Assembly (NCBI RefSeq): GCF_030555055.1
Contig: NZ_JAMOAO010000001.1
Coordinates: 3,410,001 to 3,474,000 of the forward strand
DNA: 64,000 nucleotides
Direction of reading: 5' to 3'
DNA from: Nocardiopsis sp. YSL2
Lineage (GTDB): Bacteria > Actinomycetota > Actinomycetes > Streptosporangiales > Streptosporangiaceae
Shown piece by piece: positions 44,286-55,761 of the stretch. The notes beneath the pieces are model-generated. The model worked only from the letters and a program-made list of their open reading frames with translations. It made no database searches and had not been told where the DNA came from. Both the position numbers and the translations under genes were made by a program. Positions within the stretch are counted from its first letter, which is position 1. Every line of letters begins with the position of its first letter.

Positions 44286-45125
44286 ATGGGCATTCGTAAG
44301 TACAAGCCGACGACGCCGGGTCGTCGCGGTTCGAGCGTGAGCGACTTCGTCGAGATCACGCGCTCCGAGCCGGAGAAGTCCCTGGTGCGTCCGCTCCACT
44401 CCAAGGGTGGGCGTAACGGCCACGGCCGGATCACGGCTCGCCACCAGGGTGGCGGCCACAAGCGCGCCTACCGCGTGATCGACTTCCGTCGCCACGACAA
44501 GGACGGCGTTCCGGCCAAGGTCGCTCACATCGAGTACGACCCCAACCGCACCGCTCGCATCGCCTTGCTGCACTACGTGGACGGTGAGAAGCGCTACATT
44601 CTGGCGCCCGCCGGCCTCAAGCAGGGGGACCGGGTCGAGAACGGCCCGCAGTCCGACATCAAGCCGGGCAACTGCCTCCCGCTGCGCAACATCCCCACGG
44701 GTACGTTCGTGCACGCGGTCGAGCTGAAGCCGGGCGGCGGTGCCAAGCTGGGCCGTTCCGCCGGGTCCCAGATTCAGCTGCTCGCCAAGGAGGGCCGTTA
44801 CGCCACGCTGCGTATGCCCTCCGGCGAGATGCGCATGGTGGAGATCTCCTGCCGCGCGACCGTTGGACAGGTCGGCAACGCCGAGCAGTCCAACATCAAC
44901 TGGGGCAAGGCCGGCCGCTCGCGGTGGAAGGGCAAGCGCCCGACCGTCCGCGGTGTGGTCATGAACCCGGTCGACCACCCGCACGGTGGTGGTGAGGGCA
45001 AGACCTCCGGTGGTCGCCACCCGGTCAGCCCCTGGGGCAAGAAGGAAGGCCGGACCCGGACCAAGGGCAAGGCCAGCGACAAGCTGATCGTGCGGCGTCG
45101 GCGTAGCGGTAAGAAGAAGCGGTAA
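44286..45125 (+). CDS. rplB: 50S ribosomal protein L2
   Basis: 279 residues from ATG 44286. The C-terminal [20 protein letters not shown] segment with the conserved histidine near the peptidyl-transferase centre is present. 12 bases before rpsS. Confidence 0.97.
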   Translation: MGIRKYKPTTPGRRGSSVSDFVEITRSEPEKSLVRPLHSKGGRNGHGRITARHQGGGHKRAYRVIDFRRHDKDGVPAKVAHIEYDPNRTARIALLHYVDGEKRYILAPAGLKQGDRVENGPQSDIKPGNCLPLRNIPTGTFVHAVELKPGGGAKLGRSAGSQIQLLAKEGRYATLRMPSGEMRMVEISCRATVGQVGNAEQSNINWGKAGRSRWKGKRPTVRGVVMNPVDHPHGGGEGKTSGGRHPVSPWGKKEGRTRTKGKASDKLIVRRRRSGKKKR

Positions 45126-45137
45126 GGAGCACGTCTG

Positions 45138-45416
45138 ATGCCACGTAGCCTTAAGAAGGGTCCCTTCGTCGACGACCACCTCATCAAGAAGGTGGAAGTC
45201 CAGAACGAGAAGGGGACCAAGAACGTCATCAAGACGTGGTCCCGGCGGTCCATGATCGTCCCGGAGATGATCGGTCACACGATCGCCGTCCACGATGGCC
45301 GCAAGCACGTTCCCGTGTTCGTGTCCGAGTCGATGGTCGGCCACAAGCTCGGCGAGTTCGCTCCCACGCGTACTTTCCGTAGCCACGTCAAGGAAGACCG
45401 CCGTAGCCGCCGTTAG
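45138..45416 (+). CDS. rpsS: 30S ribosomal protein S19
   Basis: 92 residues from ATG 45138 ([15 protein letters not shown], later [17 protein letters not shown]). Complexes with S13 in the head of the 30S subunit. Confidence 0.97.
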   Translation: MPRSLKKGPFVDDHLIKKVEVQNEKGTKNVIKTWSRRSMIVPEMIGHTIAVHDGRKHVPVFVSESMVGHKLGEFAPTRTFRSHVKEDRRSRR

Positions 45417-45488
45417 CGGTTGCAGCAGGAGTAAGAACCATTTCTCCACGGTGAGTGGGGATGAATTTCCGTGAGCGAGGGAAAAGCG

Positions 45489-45856
45489 ATGGGAACGAGG
45501 GCACAGGCACGGTTCGTCCGTGTTACGCCCCGGAAGGCCCGCCGGGTGGTGGACCTTATTCGCGGGTTGCCCGCTGACGAGGCACAGGCGGTGCTCCGGT
45601 TCGCGCCCCAGTCGGCGAGCGAGCCTGTTGGCAAGGTACTGGCTAGTGCTATCGCCAACGCTGAGCACAACGACAAGCTGGACCGCGAGACGCTGGTGGT
45701 CGAGCGCGCGTGGGTGGACGAAGGTCCGACCCTCAAGCGCATTCGTCCGCGAGGCTTCGGCCGCGCTTTCCGGGTGACCAAGCGCACCAGCCACATCACC
45801 GTGGTGGTCGCTGAGAACTCGGGCGCCTCGTCCAAGACGAAGGAAAGGACCCGATA

Positions 45857-45857
<1 letters not shown>
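45489..45857 (+). CDS. rplV: 50S ribosomal protein L22
   Basis: 122 residues from ATG 45489. A GTG at 45471 in the same frame would add six residues, but the [19 protein letters not shown] start fits the family and a GAGGGA site precedes it. The tunnel-loop region ends [21 protein letters not shown]. The stop overlaps the rpsC start by one base. Confidence 0.95.
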
Positions 45858-46660
<803 letters not shown>

Positions 46661-46663
46661 GCC

Positions 46664-47077
46664 GTGCTTATTCCTCGTAAGGTCAAGTACCGCAAGCAGC
46701 ACCACCCGGACCTGCGCGGCAAGGCCAAGGGCGGCACGTCGGTCAACTTCGGCGAGTTCGGCATCCAGGCTCTGGAGTCGGCCTACGTCACCAACCGGCA
46801 GATCGAGTCCGCTCGTATCGCCATGACCCGGCACATCAAGCGTGGCGGCAAGGTGTGGATCAACATCTTCCCGGACCGTCCGCTGACCAAGAAGCCGGCC
46901 GAGGTCCGCATGGGTTCCGGTAAGGGCTCGCCCGAGTGGTGGGTCGCCCCGGTCAAGCCCGGCCGTGTGATGTTCGAGCTGTCGGGCGTGCCCGAGGCCG
47001 TGGCGAAGGAAGCCATGCGCCGTGCGATGCACAAGCTCCCGATGAAGTGCAAGTTTGTTAAGCGGGAGGGGGAGTGA
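46664..47077 (+). CDS. rplP: 50S ribosomal protein L16
   Basis: 137 residues from GTG 46664. Contains [20 protein letters not shown] and the [17 protein letters not shown] block of L16. The last base of its stop is the first of rpmC's ATG. Confidence 0.97.
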   Translation: MLIPRKVKYRKQHHPDLRGKAKGGTSVNFGEFGIQALESAYVTNRQIESARIAMTRHIKRGGKVWINIFPDRPLTKKPAEVRMGSGKGSPEWWVAPVKPGRVMFELSGVPEAVAKEAMRRAMHKLPMKCKFVKREGE

Positions 47078-47331
47078 TGGCGAAGTCCGTGACTGCCCAG
47101 GAGCTGCGTGACCAGTCCGTCGAGGACCTGGTCGCCAAGCTCAAGGAAGCGAAGACCGAGCTCTTCAACCTCCGCTTCCAGGCCGCCACAGGCCAGCTCG
47201 ACAACCACAGCCGGCTGCGTACCGTCAAGCGAGAGATCGCGCGGATCTACACGATCCTCCGGGAGCACGAGCTGGGCATCGTCCCGCTGTCTGGTGAGTC
47301 GGCTGAGGAGACGAAGGAAGCAGCCGAATGA
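47077..47331 (+). CDS. rpmC: 50S ribosomal protein L29
   Basis: 84 residues from ATG 47077. Helical hairpin with [20 protein letters not shown]; longer at the C-terminus than E. coli L29 (acidic tail [11 protein letters not shown]). Overlaps rpsQ by four bases. Confidence 0.95.
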   Translation: MAKSVTAQELRDQSVEDLVAKLKEAKTELFNLRFQAATGQLDNHSRLRTVKREIARIYTILREHELGIVPLSGESAEETKEAAE

Positions 47332-47600
47332 GTGAGAACCAGACCGCGACCCGCAACTACCGCAAGGTGCGCGAGGGCTACGTCGTCAGCGACAAGATGG
47401 ACAAGACCGTCGTCGTCGAGGTCGAAGACCGCATCAAGCACGCCATGTACGGCAAGGTCATCCGTCGGACGACCAAGTACAAGGCGCACGACGAGGCGAA
47501 CTCCTGTGGCGTCGGTGACCGGGTCCGTTTGATGGAGACCCGGCCGCTTTCCGCGACGAAGCGTTGGCGCGTCGTGGAGATCCTGGAGAAGGCTAAGTAA
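47328..47600 (+). CDS. rpsQ: 30S ribosomal protein S17
   Basis: 90 residues from ATG 47328, overlapping the rpmC stop (ATGA). Contains [17 protein letters not shown] and the [19 protein letters not shown] ending. OB-fold early assembly protein. Confidence 0.96.
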   Translation: MSENQTATRNYRKVREGYVVSDKMDKTVVVEVEDRIKHAMYGKVIRRTTKYKAHDEANSCGVGDRVRLMETRPLSATKRWRVVEILEKAK

Positions 47601-47614
47601 CCCCAGCCTGTGGT

Positions 47615-47641
47615 GGCGGCCGGCACACGTTGTCGGCCGCC
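47615..47641 (+). terminator. Hairpin between rpsQ and rplN
   Basis: Stem GGCGGCCG (47615-47622) pairs with CGGCCGCC (47634-47641). It could weaken read-through from the S10 to the spc operon or mark their boundary; no T tract follows. Confidence 0.5.
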
Positions 47642-47706
47642 GCCGCGAGGGGTGAGACCACCTAGCCGTGCGGCAGTGGACCGCACGCATCACATCAGGA
47701 GCAGAC

Positions 47707-48075
47707 GTGATTCAGCAGGAGTCGCGACTCAAGGTCGCCGACAACACGGGTGCCAGGGAGATCCTGACCATCCGTGTACTCGGTGGCTCGGGTCGGCGCT
47801 ACGCCGGGATCGGCGACACGATCGTCGCCACGGTGAAGGACGCCCAGCCTGGCGCTGCAGTCAAGAAGGGCGACGTCGTCAAGGCCGTTGTCGTGCGCAC
47901 CGTCAAGGAGCGCCGCCGGCCCGACGGCTCCTACATCCGCTTCGATGAGAACGCTGCCGTGCTCATCAAGGACGGTGGGGACCCGCGAGGCACCCGCATC
48001 TTCGGCCCGGTGGGCCGTGAGCTGCGTGACAAGAAGTACATGCGCATTATTTCGCTGGCGCCGGAGGTGCTGTAG
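47707..48075 (+). CDS. rplN: 50S ribosomal protein L14
   Basis: 122 residues (the universal length) from GTG 47707. [18 protein letters not shown] start and the [14 protein letters not shown] block are typical. First gene of the spc operon. Confidence 0.97.
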   Translation: MIQQESRLKVADNTGAREILTIRVLGGSGRRYAGIGDTIVATVKDAQPGAAVKKGDVVKAVVVRTVKERRRPDGSYIRFDENAAVLIKDGGDPRGTRIFGPVGRELRDKKYMRIISLAPEVL

Positions 48076-48078
48076 GCG

Positions 48079-48384
48079 ATGAAGATCAAATCTGGCGACG
48101 AGGTTATCGTCATCGCCGGCAAGGACAAGGGTGCCACCGGCAAGGTCGTCAAGGCCCTGCCGAGGGAGGACCGTGTCGTCGTCGAGGGCGTCAACCTGGT
48201 CAAGAAGCACAGGAAGGCCAACCCGGCGGGCGGCCAGCAGGGCGAGGTCGTCACCAAGGAGGCCCCCATCCACGTGAGCAACGTTGCGCTCGCGGAGGAC
48301 GGCAAGGCGTCGCGGGTGGGCTACCGCTTCGAGGAAGACGGAACCAAGGTTCGGGTCTCCCGCCGCACCGGTAAGGACATCTGA
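48079..48384 (+). CDS. rplX: 50S ribosomal protein L24
   Basis: 101 residues from ATG 48079 with an N-terminal KOW motif ([19 protein letters not shown]). Shares one base with the next start. Confidence 0.96.
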   Translation: MKIKSGDEVIVIAGKDKGATGKVVKALPREDRVVVEGVNLVKKHRKANPAGGQQGEVVTKEAPIHVSNVALAEDGKASRVGYRFEEDGTKVRVSRRTGKDI

Positions 48385-48959
48385 TGACGGTTACCAACGA
48401 CATCACGGCCCCTCCGATGCCGAGGCTGAAGGAGAAGTACCGTAACGAGATCGTCGCTGCTCTCAAGGAAGAGCACGACATCGCCAACATCATGCAGGTC
48501 CCCGGTCTGACGAAGATCGTGGTCAACATGGGTGTCGGCGAGGCGGCTCGTGACGCGAAGCTCATCCAGGGCGCGGTCGCCGACCTGTCGGCGATCACCG
48601 GGCAGAAGCCGAAGATCAACCGTGCCAAGAACTCCATCGCGCAGTTCAAGCTGCGCGAGGGACAGCCGATCGGCGCCAGCGTCACGCTGCGCGGCGACCG
48701 GATGTGGGAGTTCCTGGACCGGCTGCTCTCGCTGGCCCTGCCCCGGATCCGGGACTTCCGCGGACTCTCCCCGAAGCAGTTCGACGGGAACGGGAACTAC
48801 ACCTTCGGTCTGACCGAGCAGGTCATGTTCCACGAGGTGGACCCGGACAAGGTCGACCGGCAGCGTGGGATGGACATCACGGTTGTCACCACGGCCACGA
48901 CCGACGACCAGGGCCGCAGCCTGCTCAAGCGGCTCGGTTTCCCGTTCAAGGAAGCCTGA
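48384..48959 (+). CDS. rplE: 50S ribosomal protein L5
   Basis: 191 residues from ATG 48384. [29 protein letters not shown] and [19 protein letters not shown] are diagnostic. Central-protuberance protein binding 5S rRNA. Confidence 0.97.
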   Translation: MTVTNDITAPPMPRLKEKYRNEIVAALKEEHDIANIMQVPGLTKIVVNMGVGEAARDAKLIQGAVADLSAITGQKPKINRAKNSIAQFKLREGQPIGASVTLRGDRMWEFLDRLLSLALPRIRDFRGLSPKQFDGNGNYTFGLTEQVMFHEVDPDKVDRQRGMDITVVTTATTDDQGRSLLKRLGFPFKEA

Positions 48960-48972
48960 GGGGTAAGCACAC

Positions 48973-49158
48973 ATGGCTAAGAAGTCCCTGATCGCGAAGG
49001 CGCAGCGGAAGCCGAAGTTCGGCGTTCGTGCGTATACTCGATGCTCTCGGTGCGGCCGTCCGCGCGCCGTCTTCCGGAAGTTCGGCCTGTGCCGTATCTG
49101 CTTCCGCGAGATGGCTCACCGCGGCGAGCTGCCCGGTATCACCAAGTCGAGCTGGTAG
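48973..49158 (+). CDS. rpsN: 30S ribosomal protein S14, zinc-binding type Z
   Basis: 61 residues from ATG 48973, the short zinc-ribbon form with CSRC and CRIC pairs and the typical [18 protein letters not shown] ending. The 284-base gap that follows is unusual inside the spc operon. Confidence 0.97.
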   Translation: MAKKSLIAKAQRKPKFGVRAYTRCSRCGRPRAVFRKFGLCRICFREMAHRGELPGITKSSW

Positions 49159-49166
49159 TTTCCGGC

Positions 49167-49217
49167 GGGGCCGACCGTGCGCTCCTCCCTCTGGGAGGGC
49201 TCCACGAGGTCGGCCCC
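49167..49217 (+). terminator. Large hairpin after rpsN
   Basis: GGGGCCGACC (49167-49176) pairs with GGTCGGCCCC (49208-49217), with a nested CCTCCC/GGGAGG stem inside. It is either a partial terminator or a regulatory leader of the rpsH part of the operon. Confidence 0.6.
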
Positions 49218-49441
49218 CCGAAGCGCCACTGCTTGGTCGCTTCACTGCAGTGACCGTGACCGCACCAGGCGGCCGCGGTCCGGCAACATCCAACCATCAG
49301 GGCACGGTAGTCCCGCGAGGGACCGCGGTGCCCACGACCGCGCCGTAGGTCCGTTTGTGCACCTCCAGGGGAGACCCGCAGGAGGGCAGGCTCTGGGAAA
49401 GCCCGCACTCGGAAACCGCGGTGAGGAAGGGCCAATCGGCC

Positions 49442-49840
49442 ATGACGATGACCGACCCGATCGCAGACATGCTGACTCGTCTGCGTAACGCGAACTCGGC
49501 TTACCACGACACCGTGACGATGCCGTTTTCCAAGATCAAGGCGCACATCGCCGAGATCCTCCAGCAGGAGGGCTTCATTCAGGGCTGGCGGACCGAGGAG
49601 GCCCCCGTGGGCAAGAGCCTCGTCCTCGAACTGAAGTACGGCCCCACCCGTGAGCGTTCGATCGCGGGCATCCGACGGGTCTCCAAGCCCGGTCTGCGGG
49701 TGTACGCCAAGAAGGAGAACCTGCCGCGGGTGCTGGGTGGCCTCGGCGTGGCGATCATTTCGACGTCCGGTGGCCTGATGACGAACAAGCAGGCCAAGAA
49801 GCGTGGCGTTGGCGGCGAAGTTCTCGCCTACGTCTGGTAA
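49442..49840 (+). CDS. rpsH: 30S ribosomal protein S8
   Basis: 132 residues from ATG 49442 (second in-frame ATG two codons on). [17 protein letters not shown] start and the [20 protein letters not shown] ending are typical. S8 is the repressor of the spc operon in E. coli. Confidence 0.97.
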   Translation: MTMTDPIADMLTRLRNANSAYHDTVTMPFSKIKAHIAEILQQEGFIQGWRTEEAPVGKSLVLELKYGPTRERSIAGIRRVSKPGLRVYAKKENLPRVLGGLGVAIISTSGGLMTNKQAKKRGVGGEVLAYVW

Positions 49841-49857
49841 CAGGGAGAGATTGAAGC

Positions 49858-50394
49858 ATGTCGCGAATCGGTCGACTGCCGATCTCGGCCCCCAAGGGCG
49901 TCGAAGTCACGATTAACGGGCAAGACGTCACTGTCAAGGGGCCGAAAGGCGAACTGAAGCACACCGTCGCCGAGCCGATCACCGTCTCCAAGGACGGCGA
50001 GATCATCTCGGTGGCGCGTCCCGACGACAAGCCGGAGAACCGCTCGCTGCACGGTCTGACCCGTGCGCTGCTCGCGAACCTCATCGAGGGCGTCTCCAAC
50101 GGCTACACCAAGACGCTGGAGATCCACGGCGTGGGTTACCGCGTCCAGGCCCGCGGCGCCAACCTGGAGTTCTCGCTGGGCTACAGCCACCCCGTGGTGA
50201 TCGAGCCTCCGCAGGGCATCAGCTTCCGCGTTGAGAAGCCGACGATCCTCCACGTCGAGGGCATCGACAAGCAGCTGGTGGGCCAGGTGGCCGCGAACAT
50301 CCGCGGGCTGCGCAAGCCTGACCCGTACAAGGCCAAGGGCGTGCGGTACAAGGGTGAGCACATCCGCCGCAAGGCCGGAAAGGCTGGTAAGTAG
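49858..50394 (+). CDS. rplF: 50S ribosomal protein L6
   Basis: 178 residues from ATG 49858. [18 protein letters not shown] start, [22 protein letters not shown], and the [15 protein letters not shown] end that binds near the sarcin-ricin loop. Confidence 0.97.
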   Translation: MSRIGRLPISAPKGVEVTINGQDVTVKGPKGELKHTVAEPITVSKDGEIISVARPDDKPENRSLHGLTRALLANLIEGVSNGYTKTLEIHGVGYRVQARGANLEFSLGYSHPVVIEPPQGISFRVEKPTILHVEGIDKQLVGQVAANIRGLRKPDPYKAKGVRYKGEHIRRKAGKAGK

Positions 50395-50396
50395 GC

Positions 50397-50777
50397 ATGG
50401 GTATCACCGTGAGCCGCAAGCGGACCGCCAAGCGCGCCACTTCCCGTGCGCGCCGCCAGTTCCGCGTCCGCAAGCGGATCCAGGGCACCGCCGAGCGTCC
50501 CCGCCTGGCCGTGTTCCGCTCCTCCAAGCACATCGTCGTCCAGGTCATCGACGACTCCCGGGGCCACACGCTGGCCGCGGCCTCCACCGTTGAGGCCGAC
50601 GTGCGCGGCGTGGACGGCACCAAGTCGGACAAGTCCGTCAAGGTCGGCCAGCTCATCGCCCAGCGTGCCAAGGACGCCGGCGTCTCCGCGGTCGTGTTCG
50701 ACCGCGGTGGCTTCCAGTACTCCGGCCGTATTGCCAAGCTCGCCGATGCGGCGCGCGAGGGCGGACTGGAGTTCTAG
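50397..50777 (+). CDS. rplR: 50S ribosomal protein L18
   Basis: 126 residues from ATG 50397. The basic N-terminus leads to [20 protein letters not shown] and the final [24 protein letters not shown]. Binds 5S rRNA with L5. Confidence 0.97.
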   Translation: MGITVSRKRTAKRATSRARRQFRVRKRIQGTAERPRLAVFRSSKHIVVQVIDDSRGHTLAAASTVEADVRGVDGTKSDKSVKVGQLIAQRAKDAGVSAVVFDRGGFQYSGRIAKLADAAREGGLEF

Positions 50778-50826
50778 GGATGACCTTCGTACTGGACAAG
50801 ATCAACCACGAGAAGAGGAACCACTG

Positions 50827-51429
50827 ATGGCTGCAGCACCGCGGCGCGGCGCCGGTGGCGAGCGGCGTGATCGCCGTGACGATCGCCGCGGCGGCGCCGC
50901 AGACAAGGGTGTCTCCTACATCGAGAAGGTCGTGACCATCAACCGGGTCGCGAAGGTCGTCAAGGGCGGCCGTCGCTTCTCCTTCACCGCTCTGGTCGTC
51001 GTCGGTGACGGCAACGGCATGGTCGGTGTCGGTTACGGCAAGGCCAAGGAGGTCCCGGCCGCGATCGCCAAGGGTGTCGAGGAGGCGAAGAAGAACTTCT
51101 TCCGCGTCCCCCGCATCCAGGGCACGATCGTGCACCAGGTCCAGGGCGAGGACGCCGCCGGCGTCGTCATGCTCCGTCCGGCCGCTCCGGGTACCGGTGT
51201 GATCGCCGGCGGCCCCGTGCGCGCCGTCCTTGAGTGCGCCGGCATCCACGACGTGCTGAGCAAGTCGCTCGGCTCGTCCAACCCGCTGAACATCGTGCAC
51301 GCCACGGTCGCGGCTCTCAAGGGCATCAACCAGCCCGAGGAGATCGCCGCCCGTCGTGGCCTGCCGATCGAGGACGTTGCCCCGGCCGCCATGCTCCGTG
51401 CTCGCGCTGAGGCGAAGGCAGGAGCCTGA
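50827..51429 (+). CDS. rpsE: 30S ribosomal protein S5
   Basis: 200 residues from ATG 50827, with an Arg/Gly/Asp-rich N-terminal extension of about 30 residues before [21 protein letters not shown]. The [18 protein letters not shown] loop, site of spectinomycin-resistance changes, looks unaltered. Confidence 0.97.
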   Translation: MAAAPRRGAGGERRDRRDDRRGGAADKGVSYIEKVVTINRVAKVVKGGRRFSFTALVVVGDGNGMVGVGYGKAKEVPAAIAKGVEEAKKNFFRVPRIQGTIVHQVQGEDAAGVVMLRPAAPGTGVIAGGPVRAVLECAGIHDVLSKSLGSSNPLNIVHATVAALKGINQPEEIAARRGLPIEDVAPAAMLRARAEAKAGA

Positions 51430-51431
51430 CC

Positions 51432-51617
51432 ATGGCCAAGCTCAAGATCACGCAGACCCGCTCCAAGATCGGCGGCAAGGAGAAGCAGCGCGCTGCCCTC
51501 CAGACCCTCGGTCTGGGCCGGATCGGCAAGTCCACCGTCCGTGAGGACCGCCCCGAGGTTCGTGGACAGATCACGATCGTCTCGCACCTCGTGTCCGTCG
51601 AGGAGGTTGCCGAATGA
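51432..51617 (+). CDS. rpmD: 50S ribosomal protein L30
   Basis: 61 residues from ATG 51432 ([17 protein letters not shown], later [20 protein letters not shown]). Overlaps rplO by four bases. Confidence 0.96.
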   Translation: MAKLKITQTRSKIGGKEKQRAALQTLGLGRIGKSTVREDRPEVRGQITIVSHLVSVEEVAE

Positions 51618-52078
51618 GCGACTACAACCCCGACGAGCTGCTCAAGCTGCACCACCTGCGGCCCGCTCCGGGCGCCAACAAGTCCAAGGTCCGCAAGGGC
51701 CGCGGCGAGGCGTCCAAGGGCAAGACCGCCGGTCGCGGCACCAAGGGCACGAAGGCTCGTAACACCGTGCGTCCCGGCTTCGAGGGCGGGCAGATGCCCC
51801 TCATCCGCCGGGTGCCGAAGCTCAAGGGCTTCAGCAACGCGCGCTTCAAGAAGCACTACCAGGTCGTCAACCTGGACCGGCTCAGCGAGCTGTACCCCGA
51901 GGGTGGCGAGGTCACCGTCGAGGGCCTGGTCGCCAAGGGCGCCGTTCGCAAGAACGAGCTCGTCAAGGTGCTGGGTACCGGTGAGATCACCGTCGCCGTG
52001 CAGGTGAGCGCGAACGCGTTCTCCTCCTCGGCGAAGGAGAAGATCGCTGCTGCCGGTGGCTCCGTCACCGAGCTGTAG
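51614..52078 (+). CDS. rplO: 50S ribosomal protein L15
   Basis: 154 residues from ATG 51614. [20 protein letters not shown] and the [19 protein letters not shown] block are typical. A 284-base gap follows before secY, probably holding the secY promoter (for example TTGACG at 52239-52244), but I cannot define both boxes. Confidence 0.96.
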   Translation: MSDYNPDELLKLHHLRPAPGANKSKVRKGRGEASKGKTAGRGTKGTKARNTVRPGFEGGQMPLIRRVPKLKGFSNARFKKHYQVVNLDRLSELYPEGGEVTVEGLVAKGAVRKNELVKVLGTGEITVAVQVSANAFSSSAKEKIAAAGGSVTEL

Positions 52079-52362
52079 GGGATCATCCCCGCGATGAGCG
52101 ACTGGGGGCGTCCGCCCGGTGGGTCCGAGAACGACCAGCCGGCGGGCGCCCTCGCGCGTTGTGAGCGATGATCGTTATGGCTCACGTACGCACGACCGGC
52201 GTGATGGCTGTTACAGTGCCATCTGTTTGGGCTCCCCGCTTGACGTAAAGTGAAAACTTCCGAGCACTGGGCAATGGGCCCCGTGCTGACGTTCTACGAC
52301 GATTCAGGATCGGCCGCGATGTCTGGAACCCGTTCCGCCGCCGAAGCCGCGCAGGAGGAGAC

Positions 52363-53691
52363 GTGCTAGGTGCGTTCGTTCGTGCATTCCGCACGCCCGA
52401 CCTGCGCAACAAGCTGCTGTTCACACTGTTCATCCTGACGATCTTCCGTCTGGGGTCGGTGATCCCCGCGCCGGGAATCGACTCCGCGGCGATCCGGGAC
52501 CAGATGGAGGCCATCACCGCGGCGGACGAGTCCGGGGTGTACGCGCTGGTGAACCTCTTCAGCGGCGGCGCGCTTCTGCAATTGGCGGTGTTCGCGCTCG
52601 GGGTCATGCCCTACATCACCGCGAGCATCATCATCAACCTCCTCACGGTGGTGATCCCCCGGCTGGAGGCCCTCAAGAAGGAGGGCCAGTCCGGCCAGAC
52701 CAAGATCACCCAGTACACCCGCTACCTGACGCTGATGCTCGCGGTCCTGCAGTCGACCAGCATCGTCGCCATGGCCCGGACGGGCGCGCTGTTCCAGGGC
52801 TCCATCCCGGTCAGTACCTACCTCCCCAACCAGGACATCCTCACCCTGGTCACGATCGTGGTCGTCATGACCGCCGGTACCGCCATCATCATGTGGTTCG
52901 GCGAGCTGATCACGGAGCGCGGCGTCGGCAACGGCATGTCGCTGCTCATCTTCACCACGGTCATCTCGAGCTTCCCGGCCATGATCATGGGCCTGTACCA
53001 GGAGCGCTCGGTCTGGATCTTCACCATCATCTGCATCGCCGCACTGGTGCTCGTCACCGCGGTGGTCTTCATGGAGCAGGCCCAGCGCCGCATCCCGGTG
53101 CAGTACGCCAAGCGCATGGTGGGACGCCGGATGTACGGCGGCAGCTCCACCTACATCCCGCTCAAGGTCAACCAGGCGGGCATCATCCCCGTGATCTTCG
53201 CCTCCTCGCTGCTGTACCTTCCGCAGCTGGTCGTGGGGCTGATCGGGCAGGACTCCACCAACCCGGTCGTGACCTTCATCCAGACCTACTTCAGCACGGG
53301 CACAGGTATCCACCCGGTGTACATGGTGACGTTCTTCGCCATGATCGTCGGGTTCGCGTTCTTCTACGTGTCGATTACCTTCAACCCCGATGAGGTCTCC
53401 GACAACATGAAGAAGTACGGTGGGTTCATCCCGGGGATCCGGCCGGGGCGTCCGACCGCGGAGTACCTCGACTACGTGTTGAAGCGGCTGACGACTCCCG
53501 GTTCCATCTACCTGGGTGTGATCGCGCTCCTTCCGATGGTCGCTCTCGGTGCCAGCGGCGCCGGCGGTGCCGGCATGGGCATCGCGATGCAAGGAACGAG
53601 CCTCCTGATCATGGTCGGTGTCGGGCTGGACACGGTGAAGCAGATCGAGAGTCACCTCCAGCAGAGGAACTACGAAGGTTTTCTGCGATAA
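52363..53691 (+). CDS. secY: Preprotein translocase channel subunit SecY
   Basis: 442 residues from GTG 52363 after AGGAGGAG. Ten membrane spans; GVMPYITASIIINLL and the PLKVNQAGIIPVIFA plug/loop regions and the final QIESHLQQRNYEGFL are diagnostic. Forms the SecYEG channel with SecE (20436). Its stop TAA is directly followed by the adk ATG. Confidence 0.97.
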   Translation: MLGAFVRAFRTPDLRNKLLFTLFILTIFRLGSVIPAPGIDSAAIRDQMEAITAADESGVYALVNLFSGGALLQLAVFALGVMPYITASIIINLLTVVIPRLEALKKEGQSGQTKITQYTRYLTLMLAVLQSTSIVAMARTGALFQGSIPVSTYLPNQDILTLVTIVVVMTAGTAIIMWFGELITERGVGNGMSLLIFTTVISSFPAMIMGLYQERSVWIFTIICIAALVLVTAVVFMEQAQRRIPVQYAKRMVGRRMYGGSSTYIPLKVNQAGIIPVIFASSLLYLPQLVVGLIGQDSTNPVVTFIQTYFSTGTGIHPVYMVTFFAMIVGFAFFYVSITFNPDEVSDNMKKYGGFIPGIRPGRPTAEYLDYVLKRLTTPGSIYLGVIALLPMVALGASGAGGAGMGIAMQGTSLLIMVGVGLDTVKQIESHLQQRNYEGFLR

Positions 53692-54357
53692 ATGCGTGCA
53701 GTATTGGTGGGGCCGCCTGGGGCCGGAAAAGGCACCCAGGCCCAGATCCTCGCGTCGGAGCTGTCGATCCCGAAGGTGTCCACCGGTGACATCTTCCGGG
53801 CCAACGTCAGCGGTGGTACGGAGCTCGGCAAGAAGGCCAAGGAGTTCATGGACCGTGGCGACCTCGTTCCCGACGAGGTCACGAACGCCATGGTCAAGGA
53901 CCGCCTGGCACAGGACGACGCGGCCGACGGGTTCCTGCTCGACGGGTTCCCGCGCAACGTTCCCCAGGCCGAGACCCTCAAGGGCATGCTCGCCGACCTC
54001 GAAGGGCGCCTGGACGTCGTCCTGGAGCTGAGGGTCGACGAGGACGAGGTCGTCAAGCGCCTGTCCGGGCGCCGCTCCTGCCCGGAGTGCGGCCGCGTCT
54101 ACCACGTCGAGTACGACGCCCCCAGGACGGCGGGCGTGTGCGACGACGACGGCGCTCGGCTGTACCAGCGGGAGGACGACCGCGAGGAGACCATCAGGCA
54201 CCGCCTGAAGGTCTACCGCGAGCAGACCGCTCCGCTGGTGGAGTTCTACGAGCGCGAGGGACTCCTGGCCACCATCGCGGCCACGGGTCCCGTGGAGCAG
54301 GTCACGGACCGGGCCAAGGCCGCCATCGCGGAGAAGGCCGACGGGACCGGCGTCTGA
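53692..54357 (+). CDS. adk: Adenylate kinase, zinc-lid type
   Basis: 221 residues from ATG 53692. P-loop [10 protein letters not shown] at 7-16, [10 protein letters not shown], and a long LID with CPEC and CDDD, giving a Cys-Cys-Cys-Asp zinc site as in Bacillus. Balances AMP, ADP and ATP. Its stop overlaps the map start (TGATG). Confidence 0.97.
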   Translation: MRAVLVGPPGAGKGTQAQILASELSIPKVSTGDIFRANVSGGTELGKKAKEFMDRGDLVPDEVTNAMVKDRLAQDDAADGFLLDGFPRNVPQAETLKGMLADLEGRLDVVLELRVDEDEVVKRLSGRRSCPECGRVYHVEYDAPRTAGVCDDDGARLYQREDDREETIRHRLKVYREQTAPLVEFYEREGLLATIAATGPVEQVTDRAKAAIAEKADGTGV

Positions 54358-55181
54358 TGTTTCGGAAGGCGGAGCCGGACGTGCAGATCAAGACGCCGGA
54401 ACAGATCGCCAAGATGAGGGCGTCGGGCCAGATCGTGGCCCGCGCCCTGGACACCCTCCGGGCCGCGGTGCGGCCCGGGGTGTCCACCCTCGAACTCGAC
54501 TCGGTCGCGGAGAAGGTCATCCGCGACGCGGGGGCCGTGCCGTCCTTCAAGGGCTACCACGGCTTCCCCGGGTCCATCTGCGCGTCGGTCAACGAGGAGG
54601 TCGTCCACGGCATCCCCAGCGCCGAGCGCGTGCTGGCCGAGGGCGACATCATCTCCATCGACTGCGGGGCCGTCCTGGACGGCTGGCACGGCGACTCGGC
54701 GATCACCGTCGCGGTCGGCGAGGGCCGTTCCGAGGACCTGGCGATGATGGAGACCTGCGAGGAGTCCATGTGGCAGGGGATCGCGCAGATGCGGCCGGGC
54801 GGACGCCTGGGTGACATCGGTCACGCGATCGCGGGCCACATCAGCAAGCACGGCGGCTACGGCAACGTGCGCGAGTACGGCGGCCACGGCATCGGCACCG
54901 AGATGCACATGGACCCGCACGTTCTCAACCACGGCAAGCGCGGCAGGGGCGTCCGGCTGGTCGAGGGCATGTGCCTGGCGATCGAGCCGATGACCACGCT
55001 GGGCAGGCCGAACGTCGTCGAACTGGACGACGGCTGGACCGTGGTCACGCGCGACGGCCGACGGGCCGCCCACTTCGAGCACTCCGTGGCCATCACCGCG
55101 CAGGGGCCGCTCGTCCTGACCGCGCGCGAGTCCGATCGCGATAAAATCACACAGATGGGTTTCGTCCAGCCGACCTGGTAG
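54357..55181 (+). CDS. map: Methionine aminopeptidase, type I
   Basis: 274 residues from ATG 54357, overlapping the adk stop. The metal ligands and surroundings are visible: GYHGFPGSICASVNEEVVHG, IDCGAVLDGWHGDSA (Asp ligands), YGGHGIGTEMHMDP (His), IEPM (Glu) and FEHSVAIT (Glu). It removes the initiator methionine from the proteins made by the ribosome encoded around it. Confidence 0.96.
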   Translation: MFRKAEPDVQIKTPEQIAKMRASGQIVARALDTLRAAVRPGVSTLELDSVAEKVIRDAGAVPSFKGYHGFPGSICASVNEEVVHGIPSAERVLAEGDIISIDCGAVLDGWHGDSAITVAVGEGRSEDLAMMETCEESMWQGIAQMRPGGRLGDIGHAIAGHISKHGGYGNVREYGGHGIGTEMHMDPHVLNHGKRGRGVRLVEGMCLAIEPMTTLGRPNVVELDDGWTVVTRDGRRAAHFEHSVAITAQGPLVLTARESDRDKITQMGFVQPTW

Positions 55182-55250
55182 CGGACCCGGCCCTACGCGC
55201 CTCGCGCGCAGGACGCCACCACGAACGGTCGAAGATGCGAGGTGCGCGCA

Positions 55251-55706
55251 ATGTCCGACCCGGTGCCGTCGATACGAACGTCCGACTCTGACCGCGACCG
55301 TGTCGCGCAACTCCTCCAGGAGCACTTCGCCCAGGGGCGACTGGACCAGGAGGAGTTCACCGACCGGTTGAGCCGCACCTACAAGTCCCGCACGGTCGAC
55401 GAGCTGGAACTCGTCACCCGGGACCTGCCCGAGCGCGACCTGGCCGACATCCAGGGCGTCGGCGTGAATCCGGCCCCGGGCGAGGACGGTCCGCCCGGCC
55501 CCCAGCTGACGATACGCGACCCGGCGCTGATGGTGCCGTGGGCGCTCTACGGCGGGGTCAACCTCCTGTGCTTCGTGATCTGGCTGATCCTGTTCCTCAC
55601 CGGCGGCCACGGCTACCCCTGGTTCCTGTGGGTCCTGGGGCCGTGGGGCATCCTGATGGGCCTGGTGACCCTGGGGGTGCTCGCCGCGCCCCGGCTGCTG
55701 CGCTGA
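55251..55706 (+). CDS. DUF1707 domain membrane protein
   Basis: 151 residues from ATG 55251 after a GAGG site. Residues 5-60 are a DUF1707 domain (IRTSDSDRDRVAQLLQEHFAQGRLD split, then EFTDRLSRTYKSRTVDELELVTRDLP), followed by a short linker and two hydrophobic spans (residues about 98-145). DUF1707 proteins are common in actinomycetes and of unknown role, sometimes tied to development or envelope. It lies between map and infA, breaking the usual operon order. Confidence 0.88.
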   Translation: MSDPVPSIRTSDSDRDRVAQLLQEHFAQGRLDQEEFTDRLSRTYKSRTVDELELVTRDLPERDLADIQGVGVNPAPGEDGPPGPQLTIRDPALMVPWALYGGVNLLCFVIWLILFLTGGHGYPWFLWVLGPWGILMGLVTLGVLAAPRLLR

Positions 55707-55761
55707 GCGCGGTCTCCACCCGCCCCCTCCGGCGTGGTAATGAGTACTTGTCCGGAGGGGA

